Of a stretch of DNA of 64,000 bases, positions 32,706 through 43,985 are shown in pieces. The DNA lies in assembly GCA_023512835.1 (NCBI GenBank), contig CM042090.1, forward strand, positions 55,663,865-55,727,864, written 5' to 3'. The DNA is from Taxillus chinensis (taxonomy: Eukaryota; Streptophyta; Magnoliopsida; Santalales; Loranthaceae). How positions within the stretch are numbered: position 1 is the stretch's first letter; every line of letters begins with the position of its first letter. The notes beneath the pieces were generated by a model. That model saw only the letters and a list, made by a program, of their open reading frames with translations. It searched no databases and was not told the DNA's origin. A program made the translations under genes and the position numbers.

Positions 32706-33420
32706 CGTCTGCCTTAGTCGACACAACTGCCCACAAACTTCGGTCTCCATATTGTGCGGGATGAAGTGCTTGCGTAGCCCAACTTTGAATATTTCTCACG
32801 TATCTACTACGCAAAGCCCCTTCTCCTGCTAAACATGCTTCTACCTCCACCAGAGTTGAACGACTTCCTGAAAGAATATCGGGGAGTTGCTTATCTGCGC
32901 AGCATCATCAACAACGCCTATGGCCTCAAAGTACTACTCTAGGCCAAATATGAAATTTTCCATTATAGCGGCATTGTGTGTGCCGTTGTACATCGCTGGT
33001 TTAGTAACCTTCAACATATGCCCATGTCCGCTAGTAGTAACACTCGGGCTAGCATTCCCCACCGATTACGGATTATTTTGGTGAAGTGCATCCATCTCGT
33101 TACCTATGTCATGGATCTCACATTCCATAAACTTCCATAGGTCAGCCAGGTTTTCACGAAAAGCCTCGACCTGTCCCTCAAATGATTGGCTGCATTTGCA
33201 GACCATGGCCTTAGTAGCCTTAGTGATTTTCGCATTTTCGGCAATCAAGTTATCGACTTGATCCCCGAGTGTTGGTCCTGGGAAGCATAAAGGGGGGGAG
33301 GGGTGAATACGCTGTTTTAAAACTCTTCTCACTCTTTTTGGCGCAACACTTAATCTGGTTAAAGATAAAATCAATGTAAAAGACAACCAGATAGTGGAAG
33401 TAATTTGTATTATTATCACA
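32700..33420 (-). pseudogene. Decayed retrotransposon gag fragment
   Basis: On the minus strand a helical, coiled-coil-like stretch (GDQVDNLIAENAKITKATKA, FRENLADLWKFMECEIHDIG) at 33280-33070 is followed by a gag-like region with stops: KPAMYNGTHNAAIMENFIFG, then FQEVVQLWW and FKVGLRKHFIPHNMETEV. The order and the LWW motif fit the capsid region of Ty3/gypsy gag. It is cut by the LTR remnant on the left and by unassigned sequence on the right (about 33280-33310). Confidence 0.6.
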
Positions 33421-35151
33421 AGATAATTACAACAAATTGTAGCAGATTAAAGCTGATTACAAGCTTTTGGATCTATTGAAAAAGTATCTCTCTTCTATTT
33501 ATAGTAGCACTCTGTTTTACTATAATACACACACTAGCCAGAATCAAATCCATTAAACTCTTTCACATGTATGCGCATTCGTAAAATAATATATAAACAT
33601 CTATAAGAAACATTCTTGGAACAGGATTTTTTGAGCACCGTGTAGCACTAAAGATCTTCTCGGAAAATACCTCTGCTTTAATTGCTATGGATGTGAAGCT
33701 CAAAATATTGGGACTGTAAACCTATTGAATTTCTTCGCGTGATCCCAATTGCATTTAAGGCTCTGTCCAGACCTCCGTGTGATCCACGTGTAAAATGATT
33801 TAGATATTCAACAGGTCTTTCTTTCATTGGGACACAGTGAGCTGATGACTTGAATGCAGAGCTTATTAATTGGAGCTGTGTCGTCTTAATCTGTTGTAAG
33901 GTTCTTTACTCTGTGTTAATGAAGCTCGGATCCTTACTCCATGTCAGTGGTTGATTACTCCGTGTCAATTTGATACTTGAATCCTTATTTCGTGTCAGTG
34001 CTTCTTTTCTCCGTGTGAACGAAAGATTCGGATGGCTTACTCCGTGTCAGCACTTCCTTACTTCATGTGAGTATGAGGTTCGGATGGCTTACTCCATGTC
34101 AGCACATCCTTACTCCACTTGAGGAAAGGTTCGGATTCCTTACTCTGCTTCTCTTTTCCATACTCCGTGCAAACAAAAGACTCGGGTTCTTATTCTACAC
34201 AAGTCCTTCCTTACTTCACGTGAATGAAAGACTTGGATTCCTTACTCCGTGTCTTCTTGTCCTTAGTCTGCGTGAGTGGAAGACTTAGCTGTTTATTCCG
34301 CATATTTCTCTCTTACTTCGCGCGTGTTGTAGACTAAGATTCTTAGTCCGTTTGAGTGTAAGATCCGGATTCCTTAGTCCATATCTTGAAGTGCTTAGTC
34401 TGTACTAATGATCCTTACTCTGTATCTTGTGATGGCTTGGTTATTGACGAAGTTAATTGGCCACACTCACATTGGTCCGAATTAGGATTATGTATCATGT
34501 TCTTAACTTTGTACTCACGAGTGAAGATCCAGATTAACGCTTGTCTTCTACAACATGTTAGCATTTTCATTGAAAGATCTCAAACCAAATTACATTGGGT
34601 TTTATCAGCGTTATCCAAATTTTGGGTTCGATCCAACAATCTCTCCCAATATAAAGATGCCAAAACCCTTTGTAATCTGATCTAGTTAATGAGGCAGCAA
34701 GACATGCACAGAGATAAGGATAAATAAAACATTTCCACTGAAACAACAACAAAAATACATGTTCATCCTGAGTACAAAGATTTTACATTATGGAACATAA
34801 GGCTTACTGTACTTGAAAATCATTGTTATTGCTTGCTCCCGAAGTTCCACTTTGCTTCTTGGTGCAATGAATGATATTGCTCCGATTTGAACCAATCTTC
34901 GTATAATATGTTATGAAGTAGCGGACAAACGCTCCACGGCTCTCTCCATCAGGTTGTTGAGGCACGGATCCCTTATCCAGGAATCGCAGAATTCAAAATT
35001 ACGGTGGGAGCCAGGTGGGGTTGATCAACTGCTTCGAATAGTCCACTTTGTTTTACGGCGGCCGAAAGAGTTCGGAGCAAAGGTTCCAACTAACACTTCC
35101 TCTTTCGATATTCCACGACCTGATGGGAATCAAAAAGGACAATTGTAAGGA
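33421..35151. other. Unassigned stretch without recognisable gene
   Basis: No coding region is convincing. It begins near a G-run (GGGGGGGAGGGGTGAATA, about 33292-33309) that resembles LTR-proximal sequence of some Copia elements. It then has an AT-rich part, a degenerate tandem array (33895-34440) and a part (about 34930-35148) with more even composition but no long frame. It could be a decayed element of another superfamily. Confidence 0.4.
33895..34440 (+). repeat. Degenerate tandem array around CTTACTCCGTGTCAGCACTT
   Basis: Phrases such as TCCTTACTCCGTGTCAG, TTACTTCATGTGAGT and GATTCGGATGGCTTACTCC recur every 30-60 bp, about 15 times with many substitutions. The variation CCGTG/CCATG/TCGTG fits CpG decay. 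Confidence 0.65.
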
Positions 35152-35535
35152 CCCGTGTTTTGCGGTATGTAAGAAGTTAATCACAGATGCCTTGTGAGTG
35201 GAAATTATTGGGTTTTGGGGAGTTTTCTTCCCACACACTTTAGCTAAAACACCTTGAATGTTGATGCGCGAGTTTGAGATAAGAGATGAGCCCAAGAGGG
35301 GACTTTTGGGAGGTGCACATGACAATGCACGTCATATGGGGATATGACGTGCAAGGGGATTTTGGTTTGCTTATCTTCTACATGATCCTAGGAAGCTTGG
35401 GGTAGAATTTCACAGCTTTTGGAGGTGCATGTCATATGGGGATATGATGTGCATTATGGCGTGCAGTCATATTTTTGTACCGTCACCTTGGTTTTGTTAT
35501 TCTAATCATCTTTTCCCGAAGGACCATGTTAGAAC
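35152..35535 (+). repeat. LTR 5' fragment (13818 family) interrupted by the Tat element
   Basis: It starts TGTAAGGACCCG and follows the solo LTR at 13818 to the point equivalent to about 14320 (GGACCATGTTAGAAC), where the Tat LTR begins. It includes two palindromes (35326-35353 and 35426-35453). Confidence 0.75.
35326..35353. promoter_or_regulatory. Perfect palindrome with arms TGCACGTCATAT / ATATGACGTGCA
   Basis: 12-base arms, GGGG spacer. A second copy at 35426-35453 has the same layout with one CpG-to-TpG type change in each arm. Confidence 0.7.
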
Positions 35536-38500
35536 TGTTGGACCCCATTTTGTCCGGGTTGGACATACTAACCCCATTTGATATACCTTTTTGCCCATGC
35601 CATATACCTTGTTGAATAGGTCCACAATGATCCCATACTTCCAAGGAATGGTTTGGAATTGATGTTAACCCCAATTTGCACGAGATGGATACAATTGACA
35701 CGGACGGGGGAGTCCAAAATTAATGACTTCTGCTACAAGTCTTTGAAGAGCCCCAAGATCAACACCAGGTGATAGAGGATGAACATTGGAGACTAACGCA
35801 CTTGACCGAGCTCGAATCGGACTTAGAATGAAGAAGTTATGGCCAAAAAAGCTTTCGTTGGAAAAGTCAAAACGTGCCAAAAGACGGTCAATGCCCCTCG
35901 TCAAATCGCCCGAAAAAGTGGCCATGCGAAATTCTTCAAAGCGTCAATTTAGGCAGACACGGATCTCCCCAAACAATCCCTGGAAAGTTATCTATTTTTG
36001 CATTTTAGGTGAAGGGTAAGAAGGTAATTAAAGTTAAAAAAAAAACTTCGGGGTTGACCGTTGATCGTTGAGCGTTGACCTGCCGACACCTCGACCCATT
36101 GACCTTCGAAGCCTCAAAGCATCGAAACCCCAAAGCCTCGAAGCCCCGAAGCCCCGAAGCCTCGAAGCCCCGAAGCCTCGAAGCCTCGAAGAGTCGAAGC
36201 CTCGAAGCCCCGCTGCCGACACTCCGACCTACGACTCGCCCCTTCGGACTTTCGAACGCTGTGAAGATGCGAAGCCCCACGACTTACGACGCTGACCTGC
36301 GAACCTTCGACCGTTGACTATTGACCGTTGACCTGCCGACACTTTGACCTTCGACCCTTCGACCCTGGACATGCGAAGCCTATAAACCTTTGACCTTCTG
36401 ACACTTCGACCTTCGACCCGTTGACTGTTGACCTTCGACCTGCCGACACTTCGACCCGTTGACCGTTGACTTTCGCCCCACCGAAGCTTCGACCCTGCCG
36501 ACACTTCGACCTGCCGACACTTCGAGCCTCTGACCCCTGGATCGTCGCTGATGGCTTTTCTCGTTGGCTTTTCTTGCTGGCTTCGTTTTTCTCTCGCTGG
36601 TTGTTCACGAGACCTGTTTTATGCGCTGGCCATCTAACAAAGAATTATTTTTGAATACCTGTCGGTCACATGTGCTAAATGAAAACATTAAAAAAAGGCA
36701 ATCACGAGCTGCAAGTCGCCAGACCACCCGACAGATCGCACAAAACCTGGACAAAAATAAGAAAAGCAATAATACAGCATTAAATGCTGCAATTAATGAC
36801 AGTCCAACCAAAAAATTTCTGCAGCCCTTTAAGATGCAGTCATCCGTCCCTGCGCAAAAAGGGGGGATTCATCCAAAGAAAAAAAAAGGAAAGGAGAGGA
36901 GCCCTGATCATCGAAAAAAAAACCTGATACCATTTACGCCCCAGCCTCGTCCCAACGCAAACGGAGAGAAAAACGCCCAGAGTTCAAAAAAAAAAAAAAC
37001 AGAGATCTCACCCAAAAAAGGAGGGGAGTCCGACAGAAAGAAAAAGAAGAGAGTTTGCCTAGCAAAAAGAGGGGAGTTCGACAGAAAGAGAAAAAGAAGA
37101 GAAAAAAAGAGGAATACGTCCAAAAAAAAAAGAGAAAGAGAAAGAGAAAAGAGAGACCCCTCATCTGACGAGGAAACCTCTTGCCCAAGCACTAATTACA
37201 CTAAGCTCTTCATTTTCCCCAAAGTCTTCACATCAAAAACGCCCCAATTTCTTCCCTGCAAAAAAAAACGTCCAGAGAGAGAGAACAGAAAGACTCCTTA
37301 TCTCTAACAAAAAACTTGCTGCCATTTTTTTCCTCATACCCAGCTCCCTGATCCAAAAAGGGGGGAAGGACAGTTCAGTTCCAGAAAACGCCCAGGTTTG
37401 CTGCCAATTTCGCCCAGCCACCTCTCTTCAAAAACACCAAGAAAGGAGTCACGCCTTCCCGCCAACGTTGCAGCAATCGGAGCCCCAAATCCAAGATAAA
37501 GTCGGGTTAATTTTTCATTTCGATTGCCTTACGCTATTCTCTTGTTTTTTTTTTGTAATTGTTGTGTTGTGTTGTTTCTTTTCATTATCTTGCTTTTTAT
37601 TCATTTTCTTTTGTTTTATTGATTGTGATTGTCATTTCACACAAAGTTGTAATATGTAATAGCAAGAAAACTCAAAAAAAGAGGCAAAAAAAGAGAGGCA
37701 TAAAAAAAGGAAAAAAAAAAGAAGAGATGAATAAAAAAAAAGGGGGGGGGAAAGAAAAAAAGAGTGCTTTTATTTTTCTTTTGTGGATGTCACACTCACA
37801 CACTCCACATCTATTTTGATATATGTGTTCCTATGTATTTTCAATTGTTGAAACGCGTAGATTTAGGTTCAAAGCTTTAAAAAACACACAACAAAAAAAT
37901 AACAAAATGTATTCCACAAAATGTTTTTCCAAAACGTCTTCTATAACATGTTTTTCTATAAAAAGTTTTCAAAATGTGTGCAAAATGTCTCCTTGAAAAA
38001 ACAAAACAAAAACAAACAAAAAAACGTTTTCATGTTTTAAAGCCAAAAAAAAACCAAAATTAGTACTTCAATTTCTAAAACCAAAAAAACAACAAAAAAT
38101 AAAACAAAAGCAAAAAAAATGTATGTTTTCTAACCCAAGAAAAACCAAAAAAAAAGGGGGAAAATAAAAAATTATTTTCTAGGACTTCAATTTCCCAAAG
38201 TAAAACCAAAAACCCAAAACCAACCCATAGAATCCCATTCTCTACTTCAAACAAAAACCCAAAACTTCTAGGGTTCCCTTTAGAAATTTAGGATAAATCC
38301 ATTTTAACCATAACTTTAATAAATAACTTAGCTAAATAAAAATCATAGACTTTTTAGGAAACTTAACCCAGTTATGACAGTACAAATAAAATAAAACCTC
38401 CTCCTCCTAAATTTGATACCGAAAGGGCGCTGTAGGGGTGCTAATCCTTCCCTACACGTAACCAACTCCCGAACCCTTTTCTGATAACGCAGGCCACATC

Positions 38501-38631
38501 TTTTTACTACTCAAAGTAGAGGGTATCCAACTGTACCCCAAAAACAGTTGGTGGCGACTCTAAATTTTCTCACCATTGGTTTAGTTTGTGCCCACCCCAA
38601 ACGGGCCTGGACGAAAACCAGTGATGAGAGC
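35536..38631 (+). repeat. 5' LTR of the Tat element (about 3.1 kb)
   Basis: It starts TGTTGGACCCC. The 3' boundary is placed just before the PBS; the exact end is not clear. It contains a CpG-rich tandem array with many TTGACY motifs (36050-36540), long A-rich and purine-rich stretches (36690-37160, 37660-37770, 37880-38220) and no gene. Without the second LTR in the window the boundaries cannot be confirmed. Confidence 0.65.
36050..36540 (+). repeat. CpG-rich tandem array with twelve TTGACY (W-box-like) motifs
   Basis: Short units (CGAAGCCTCGAAGCCC; GTTGACCTGCCGACACTTCG) are repeated. TTGACC or TTGACT occurs on the + strand at 36054, 36075, 36099, 36314, 36321, 36328, 36344, 36390, 36421, 36428, 36459 and 36466. 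A possible TATA (CCTATAAACC) lies at about 36379-36388 inside the array. Confidence 0.75.
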
Positions 38632-38650
38632 TGGCGACTCTGCTGGGGAT
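38632..38650 (+). promoter_or_regulatory. Primer-binding site of the Tat element
   Basis: TGGCGACTCTGCTGGGGAT closely resembles the tRNA-Arg-type PBS reported for Ogre/Tat elements. Confidence 0.75.
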
Positions 38651-39284
38651 GTAAGAATAAACACTTTAGAGAGTTAGGTCTAGAACTAGGATTAGGAGGT
38701 TATTTTTAATTGTACTGTTGTATATATTTAACTATTGTGCTAAGTTTTCCTAGATATTTATTTCTTTTTTACAGTTGTCATTAATCTTTAAACTGTGATT
38801 TATTTATATGCTTTAACTACCATGATAGTTGTGATTTACTGCTTTCCATACTTGTTGCATTCATGCATAACCCTATACCCACACAATTTAGGTTAGCGAG
38901 GTTCAGTACGGTCCCCAGCGCGTTGATCATTATCCGCAATGGGGCCTCGGACTCCTCACTCAAGCTTGAGGTTCTTTTAAGGCACGTCCTTTTAAGATCC
39001 CCCTCCGGTAAATCCCATGGTGTATGGAGCCCTCTATTGAGGAAGTTTGGGAACCAACGAATAAGATAGGTGTAGCAATAGAAGCCCATCAGGGGCATTG
39101 ACCCACACTTTGTTTGCTCATTCCATGCTAACCCTTGTTTTGTAGGGTAGTCCTTAAGTTATTCCCTGCACATATTAGCTGTTTTTTTACTATTGGTTTA
39201 TTCTTTTTCCTGTCTAACTGCCTTGATATATATTAACCTGTCATTCTAACCTGTCATCATGCATAACACTACATTCATATAGGC
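38651..39284 (+). other. Leader of the Tat element
   Basis: Untranslated leader between PBS and ORF1. I see no further feature. Confidence 0.5.
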
Positions 39285-40616
39285 ATGGCAACTTTCAGTC
39301 ATCTCATAAAAGGCCCTCAGGACAACGAGGCTGTCACAGTGGTGGCCCAAGCATCTGGAGACATTCAACTTCGCCTTGGAGATTTTCCGCTAGGAGAAGC
39401 CCACAAGGCATAACATGTTATCATAGAAGATCAGCTGGACTACACTAAGGAGGTACAGACAATATGGAGGCAGTGGTCAGACGAAAGGAAAAGCATATAC
39501 ATACAACAGTTTGGGGATTTGCTCCATGTGACCGAGCTACTGGCCAATAAGGTTATGCTTGGGGCAGACATATATTTCTGGGAGCCTCGACGGCGGTGCT
39601 TTGACTTCAATGGCATAGATCTTGTTCCCACGATAGAAGAATACAGAAGATTATTGGATATCCCCGTGGAAAACAAAATGAAGATCTATTTACCAGAGCC
39701 CAGAAGGTCATGTCGAAGGGCCTTTGCTGAGATTATGGGAAAGCCAGTATGGGACTCACCGGCGGTCACAACCTATAGTGGGCGAGAATATCTTCCATGG
39801 GCAACAATCAAAGAAATACTACAGACTGCAATAGAAGCAGAGGCACACAAACTGCTTACACTAGCTATATATGGGCTAGTCATTTTCCCGAGGATACCGG
39901 CCCACATCGATGGGGCAATTGTAGATTTGGTCCAGCAGTTTCTCAAAGGATGTGACCCTACTCCTGCTATCTTGGCTGAAACCATCCGATCTCTTACTTA
40001 CCTGAGGAGTAAAGGCTCGGGACAGTTCATGGGGTGCCTACCTCTCCTGTGTACCTGGTTGCAAGGTCATTTCCCCTGTAGTGTTCATCGTTTTCCTACT
40101 GTTTATCAAGTACCAGCCACAACACTACTAGATATTCTGCTCAGCAAGTGGAGCCTACTAAAAGACTTTGAAAGATGGAAAAAGAAATTGGAGAACCTCA
40201 CAGAAGCTGACATTACCTGGACTGCTCCTTGGATGCTGGTGGTCTCCATGACATATAGCTGTGGGGACTACAATTGGGTTCCACTTTTAGGTCACTAGGG
40301 AGGAACTGCATATGCACCACTGCAGGTGGGAAGACAAGTGGGGCGTCATCAGATTATTCCCATGCTTTTTGGCATGGAAGAGTGTGACTTCACTTACAGC
40401 AAAACCATGCTCACAGAAGAAGGCAAGAAGATGTATCAAGCATGGTCCACACCACGCAAAATCCAACCCAACAGTTCAAAACCTGGTGTTTACCCAACAT
40501 ACATATCTTGGAGGGCACAACACAAGCCACAGCTAACTTCAAATATGAAGGCTATCCTCCAGGAGAATCAGACTTTAAGGAAGCAGATCGAGAGGCTAGA
40601 AGCATCTCTAGAATGA
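39285..40616 (+). pseudogene. Tat ORF1 (DUF7745-like), two in-frame stops
   Basis: A single register from ATG 39285 (MATFSHLIKGPQDNEAV) to the stop after 40613, about 443 codons, interrupted by TAA at 39411 and TAG at 40296. The middle part (LLANKVMLGADIYFWEP, LVPTIEEYRRLLDIP, LWATIKEIL-like segment, IDGAIVDLVQQFLKG) matches the DUF7745 region found in ORF1 of Tat-type elements as I recall it. The C-terminus (LQENQTLRKQIERLEASLE) is a short coiled coil. The role of ORF1 is unknown. An insertion follows at 40680. Confidence 0.75.
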
Positions 40617-40679
40617 GCTCTTCAAAGGCTGTAGCTGAGGGAAAAGCAGGTCGAGACCATAATGAAGAAGAGGGAGGAA

Positions 40680-41868
40680 TGTCACGCCCCGGATTTCCAA
40701 CCCGAGGAAACCGGTACGTGACTCCCCTTTTTACCCACATGGAGGGCAAAGGGGTTAGGATACAAACCAAGAACCGAACATTTTAAACATTCACAACACA
40801 TTCAAGAAAAATAAAGTCCATCAAGCAGTCCACAAACCAAATCAGTCTTTAATACAAAGTCTTCTTTTCAATCCATCCCCATTGGGGTTACATCAGTTCC
40901 CATAATAAAATAACATAAACAATAAAATAAATAAGGTCTTCCACCTTGGGGTCCCACCTAACGCCTGTAGGTTCCTGTAAAGAAAACAACATGGTAGGAG
41001 GGGTGAGCAACCACACCTCGGTAGGGATCATGTCTCCCAACCCATCCCATGCACCTAATATCTACATGCCTTGTGTACAAGTGCCGTGTCGTGATACAAT
41101 TATTCCACCAAATATAGTTACAGGCTATAACACAAAAACACATCATACATGGGCTGGTACATAAACACTCCCGGGCTTCCACAACCACCGGGTTTCAAGA
41201 ACAGTCCCGGGCTTCCACGACCACCGGGTCCCACAAAACAGTCCCGGGCTTCCACGGCCACCGGGTTCCACAAAACAGTCCCGGGCTTCCACGACCACCG
41301 GGTTCCACAAAACAGTCCCAGGCTTCCACGGCCACCGGGTTCCACAAAACAGTCCCGGGCTTCCACAGCCATCGGGTTCCACAAAACAGTCCCGGGCTTC
41401 CACAGCCACTGGGTTTACAAGCAAACACGCAGCACACATGGCCACACAGGCATAACATCAAAAACTTAGTATGCTTAGTCACATAGGAATAACATCGAAC
41501 ACTTAGCATGCATATATCCACAAGCTCATAAACCCAGCCACACAGACATAATCTAACACACTGGACGTGCGTGGCCTCACAGGCATTACCTCAAACACAT
41601 AACATGCACAGCCTCACAGCATTACCTCAAACACATAACATGCACAGCCTCACAGGCATTACCTCAAACACATAACATGCACAGCCTCACATGCATTACG
41701 TCAAACACTTGGCAGGCATATATACATATATCCAAACAACACGCCATTGAAGGCCAACATTCATATAGGAGATCACACCTATATGAATTTACATATAAAT
41801 AGTATGATAACAAGGACAATATCCAACGGGTAATTCACCACAGGGCTTAACCCCGGATCAGGTATAAG
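40680..41868 (-). repeat. Inverted chromovirus LTR fragment (R-U5 part)
   Basis: On the minus strand it ends GGGGCGTGACA at 40680, preceded on the window side by AGGAA. It matches the solo LTR at 13818 from about 14700 to its end; U3 is absent. It contains a 37-bp minisatellite of seven units (41170-41420) and dispersed units like CATAACATGCACAGCCTCAC (41580-41700). It forms a long inverted repeat with 41869-42494. Confidence 0.85.
41170..41420 (-). repeat. 37-bp minisatellite x 7
   Basis: The unit is CCCGGGCTTCCACGACCACC followed by GGGTTCCACAAAACAGT. The inverted partner has four units (41869-42008); the solo LTR has one (about 15106-15135). Confidence 0.92.
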
Positions 41869-42494
41869 AACCCGGTGGCTGTGGAAGCCCGGGACTATTT
41901 TGTGGAACCCGGTGGCTGTGGAAGCCCGGGACTGTTTTGTGGGACCCGGTGGCTGTGGAAGCCCGGGACTGTTCTTGAAACCCGGTGGCTGTGGAAGCCC
42001 GGGAGTGTTTATGTACCAGCCCATGTATGATTGTGTTTCTTGTTATAGCTTGTAACTATATCTGGTGGAATAATTGTATCACGACACAAAGACTTGTACA
42101 CAAGGCATGTAGATATTGGGTGCATGGGATGGGTTGGGGAGACATGATCCCTACTGAGCTGTGGTTGCTCACCCCTCCTACCATGTTGTTTTCTTTACAG
42201 GAACCTACAGGCGTTAGGTGGGACCCCAAGGTGGAAGACCTTATTTATTTTATTGTTTATGTTATTTTATTATGGGAACTGATGTAACCCCAATGGGGAT
42301 GGATTGAAAAGAAGACTTTGTATTAAAGACCGATTTGGTTTGTGGACCGCTTGATGGACTTTATTTTTCTTGAATGTGTTGTGAATGTTTAAAATGTTCG
42401 GTTCTTGGTTTGTATCCTAACCCCTTTGCCCTCCGTGTGGGTAAAAAGGGAGTCACGTACCGGTTTCCTCGGGTTGGAAATCCGGGGCGTGACA
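41869..42494 (+). repeat. Chromovirus LTR 3' fragment, 5' truncated
   Basis: It starts inside the minisatellite and ends GGGGCGTGACA at 42494. It lacks U3 and TATA. It pairs with 40680-41450 at roughly 95% identity by eye. Confidence 0.85.
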
Positions 42495-42497
42495 ATA

Positions 42498-42508
42498 TGG
42501 TATCGAGC
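42498..42508 (+). promoter_or_regulatory. Primer-binding site, decayed (initiator tRNA-Met type)
   Basis: TGGTATCGAGC follows the LTR end by three bases; one A of the usual TGGTATCAGAGC is missing. Confidence 0.75.
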
Positions 42509-43378
42509 ATGGTCTAGTTGGCCTAGGGTAGTGGGCGGACTTGGTTATCTTGAGTCCTTTGGAGGAGCCTGGAGGGACATGCCTGATCAACATGGTCCTC
42601 TTTGAGCCTCCAAGGTGTACTTGGGGTAGTCCAGTCTTGTGGTAGGATTTGCATGCATTGGCATTAGGGCACTAGTTGCATTGGTTGTTGTATGTGAAGG
42701 TGTGGATACCTGTGAAAATTTTAATTGTGATAAAAGAAAAATATGAATAATGTGATAAGGTAAGAACTGTGCAACTCTGATTTTATTTGAAGTACCTTGA
42801 GCATGACTACAAGGAAAGGTCCTTGTTTAATCGAGCCGTGTGCTTATGGAATGGATGCTTGTGCAATGTGGTTTAATGAGAACTGAAATGTGTGCGGTGT
42901 GTGTAATTGCATGGATAAAAGGTTTGAACATGATAAAATTTCAATTGTGCAACTCTGAAATTTTGTGATGGTTCGAGCATGAAAACATGGAAAAGAATTT
43001 GTGGTATTGAAACCGAGTACTTGCGAACGTGAAGATTGTGAAATGTGAACTGTTAATAAAATAAAATAATAATAATCAAGAAAGAAATAAATAAATAAAT
43101 ACATTAAATTAAATATGTAATAATGTTGGTGTTCGTGAAGGATTGAGCATGTGTTAAGCCGATGGAGTGTAAATTTGTTTGGCATGGTGTGCAATAAACA
43201 AGGTTATGAGCAATGTGGTGGAGTGTAAATTTGTATAGTCTGTGAGATTTGTTTGGTAAATTTGTAAATTTGTGTGGTAATAATGCGTCTTATAGCTTAA
43301 GCTGCTTAGTCGGTAGTGGTCTTGCGATTGTTGGGATCATTTAGTGTTAATCTGGAGCACTATCTTTTCGCTTAACCA
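42509..43378 (+). other. Leader of the fragmentary chromovirus
   Basis: The first 320 bp match the leader of element C in inverted orientation. The rest is AT-rich without recognisable content. Confidence 0.5.
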
Positions 43379-43985
43379 ATGTTTCTGGAAACTATAAGCC
43401 GTGCGACTATTGAGGTAACAGAGGAGGCCGCGACCCAGGTTGGGCAAGTGAGAGAGAGCTGCAGGCTGAAGGTGATAGACAAATCACGGCAGAGGTTGGC
43501 GTCTTGAGCTCGATTATTCCAGAGGTGAGGGATGCGATTCGACAACCGATCGGAGCGAGGTACGCCGAGGGCTGTCAGCCAACACCCCCCCCGTTTGAGT
43601 CCTGTTTCTCAAAAGATTGCGCTTGTTGTGGACAACCGGGCACTGGAACAGAGAGTGTGCCAAGGAGCAGTACCGGTGTCGCCTCTGTGGAAAAGTAGGA
43701 CGTCTTCGTACAGTCTGTTTTAGTAGGACCGGAAGTGATGCTAGGGGATTGGCTCAGCGAGCTAGGGGTAAAGCTCAACGCCGAGTCCCGATTTGGAGGC
43801 AGGAGGACTACCCAGTGAGGCCAGTGGAAAAGCAAGACCGAACTTCATTGGTGGTATCGTGCCCCTTTGGTGGGTTGTCGGTTGAGTCTCGTACTAGTTA
43901 TGTGAGGCAGGGTGGACTTTATCATGTCCCGTTTGAGTTAGCATTTCGAATGGATGTGGTTGGTGACCTGTTAGGGAATAAATAA
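43379..43985 (+). pseudogene. Decayed gag nucleocapsid fragment
   Basis: Most of gag is not recognisable. At 43618-43730 one zinc knuckle (CACCGQPG, then HWNREC after a one-base shift) is followed by a second in which His is replaced (CRLCGKVGRLRTVC). This pair matches the nucleocapsid region of elements C and D. Downstream residues are Arg-rich without motif. Confidence 0.6.

Noticed and set aside
32887..33084. 65-codon frame with a hydrophobic segment
   Set aside because: It is antisense to the decayed gag fragment and has no support.
36564..37307. 247-codon Lys/Arg-rich frame in the Tat LTR
   Set aside because: It is driven by A- and purine-rich sequence, without domain or promoter context; also long frames at 36005-36608 are repeat artefacts.
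41118..41521. Several overlapping minus-strand frames with repeated Gly/Trp-rich peptides
   Set aside because: They are translations of the 37-bp minisatellite in all registers; the unit length not being a multiple of three merely cycles the frames.
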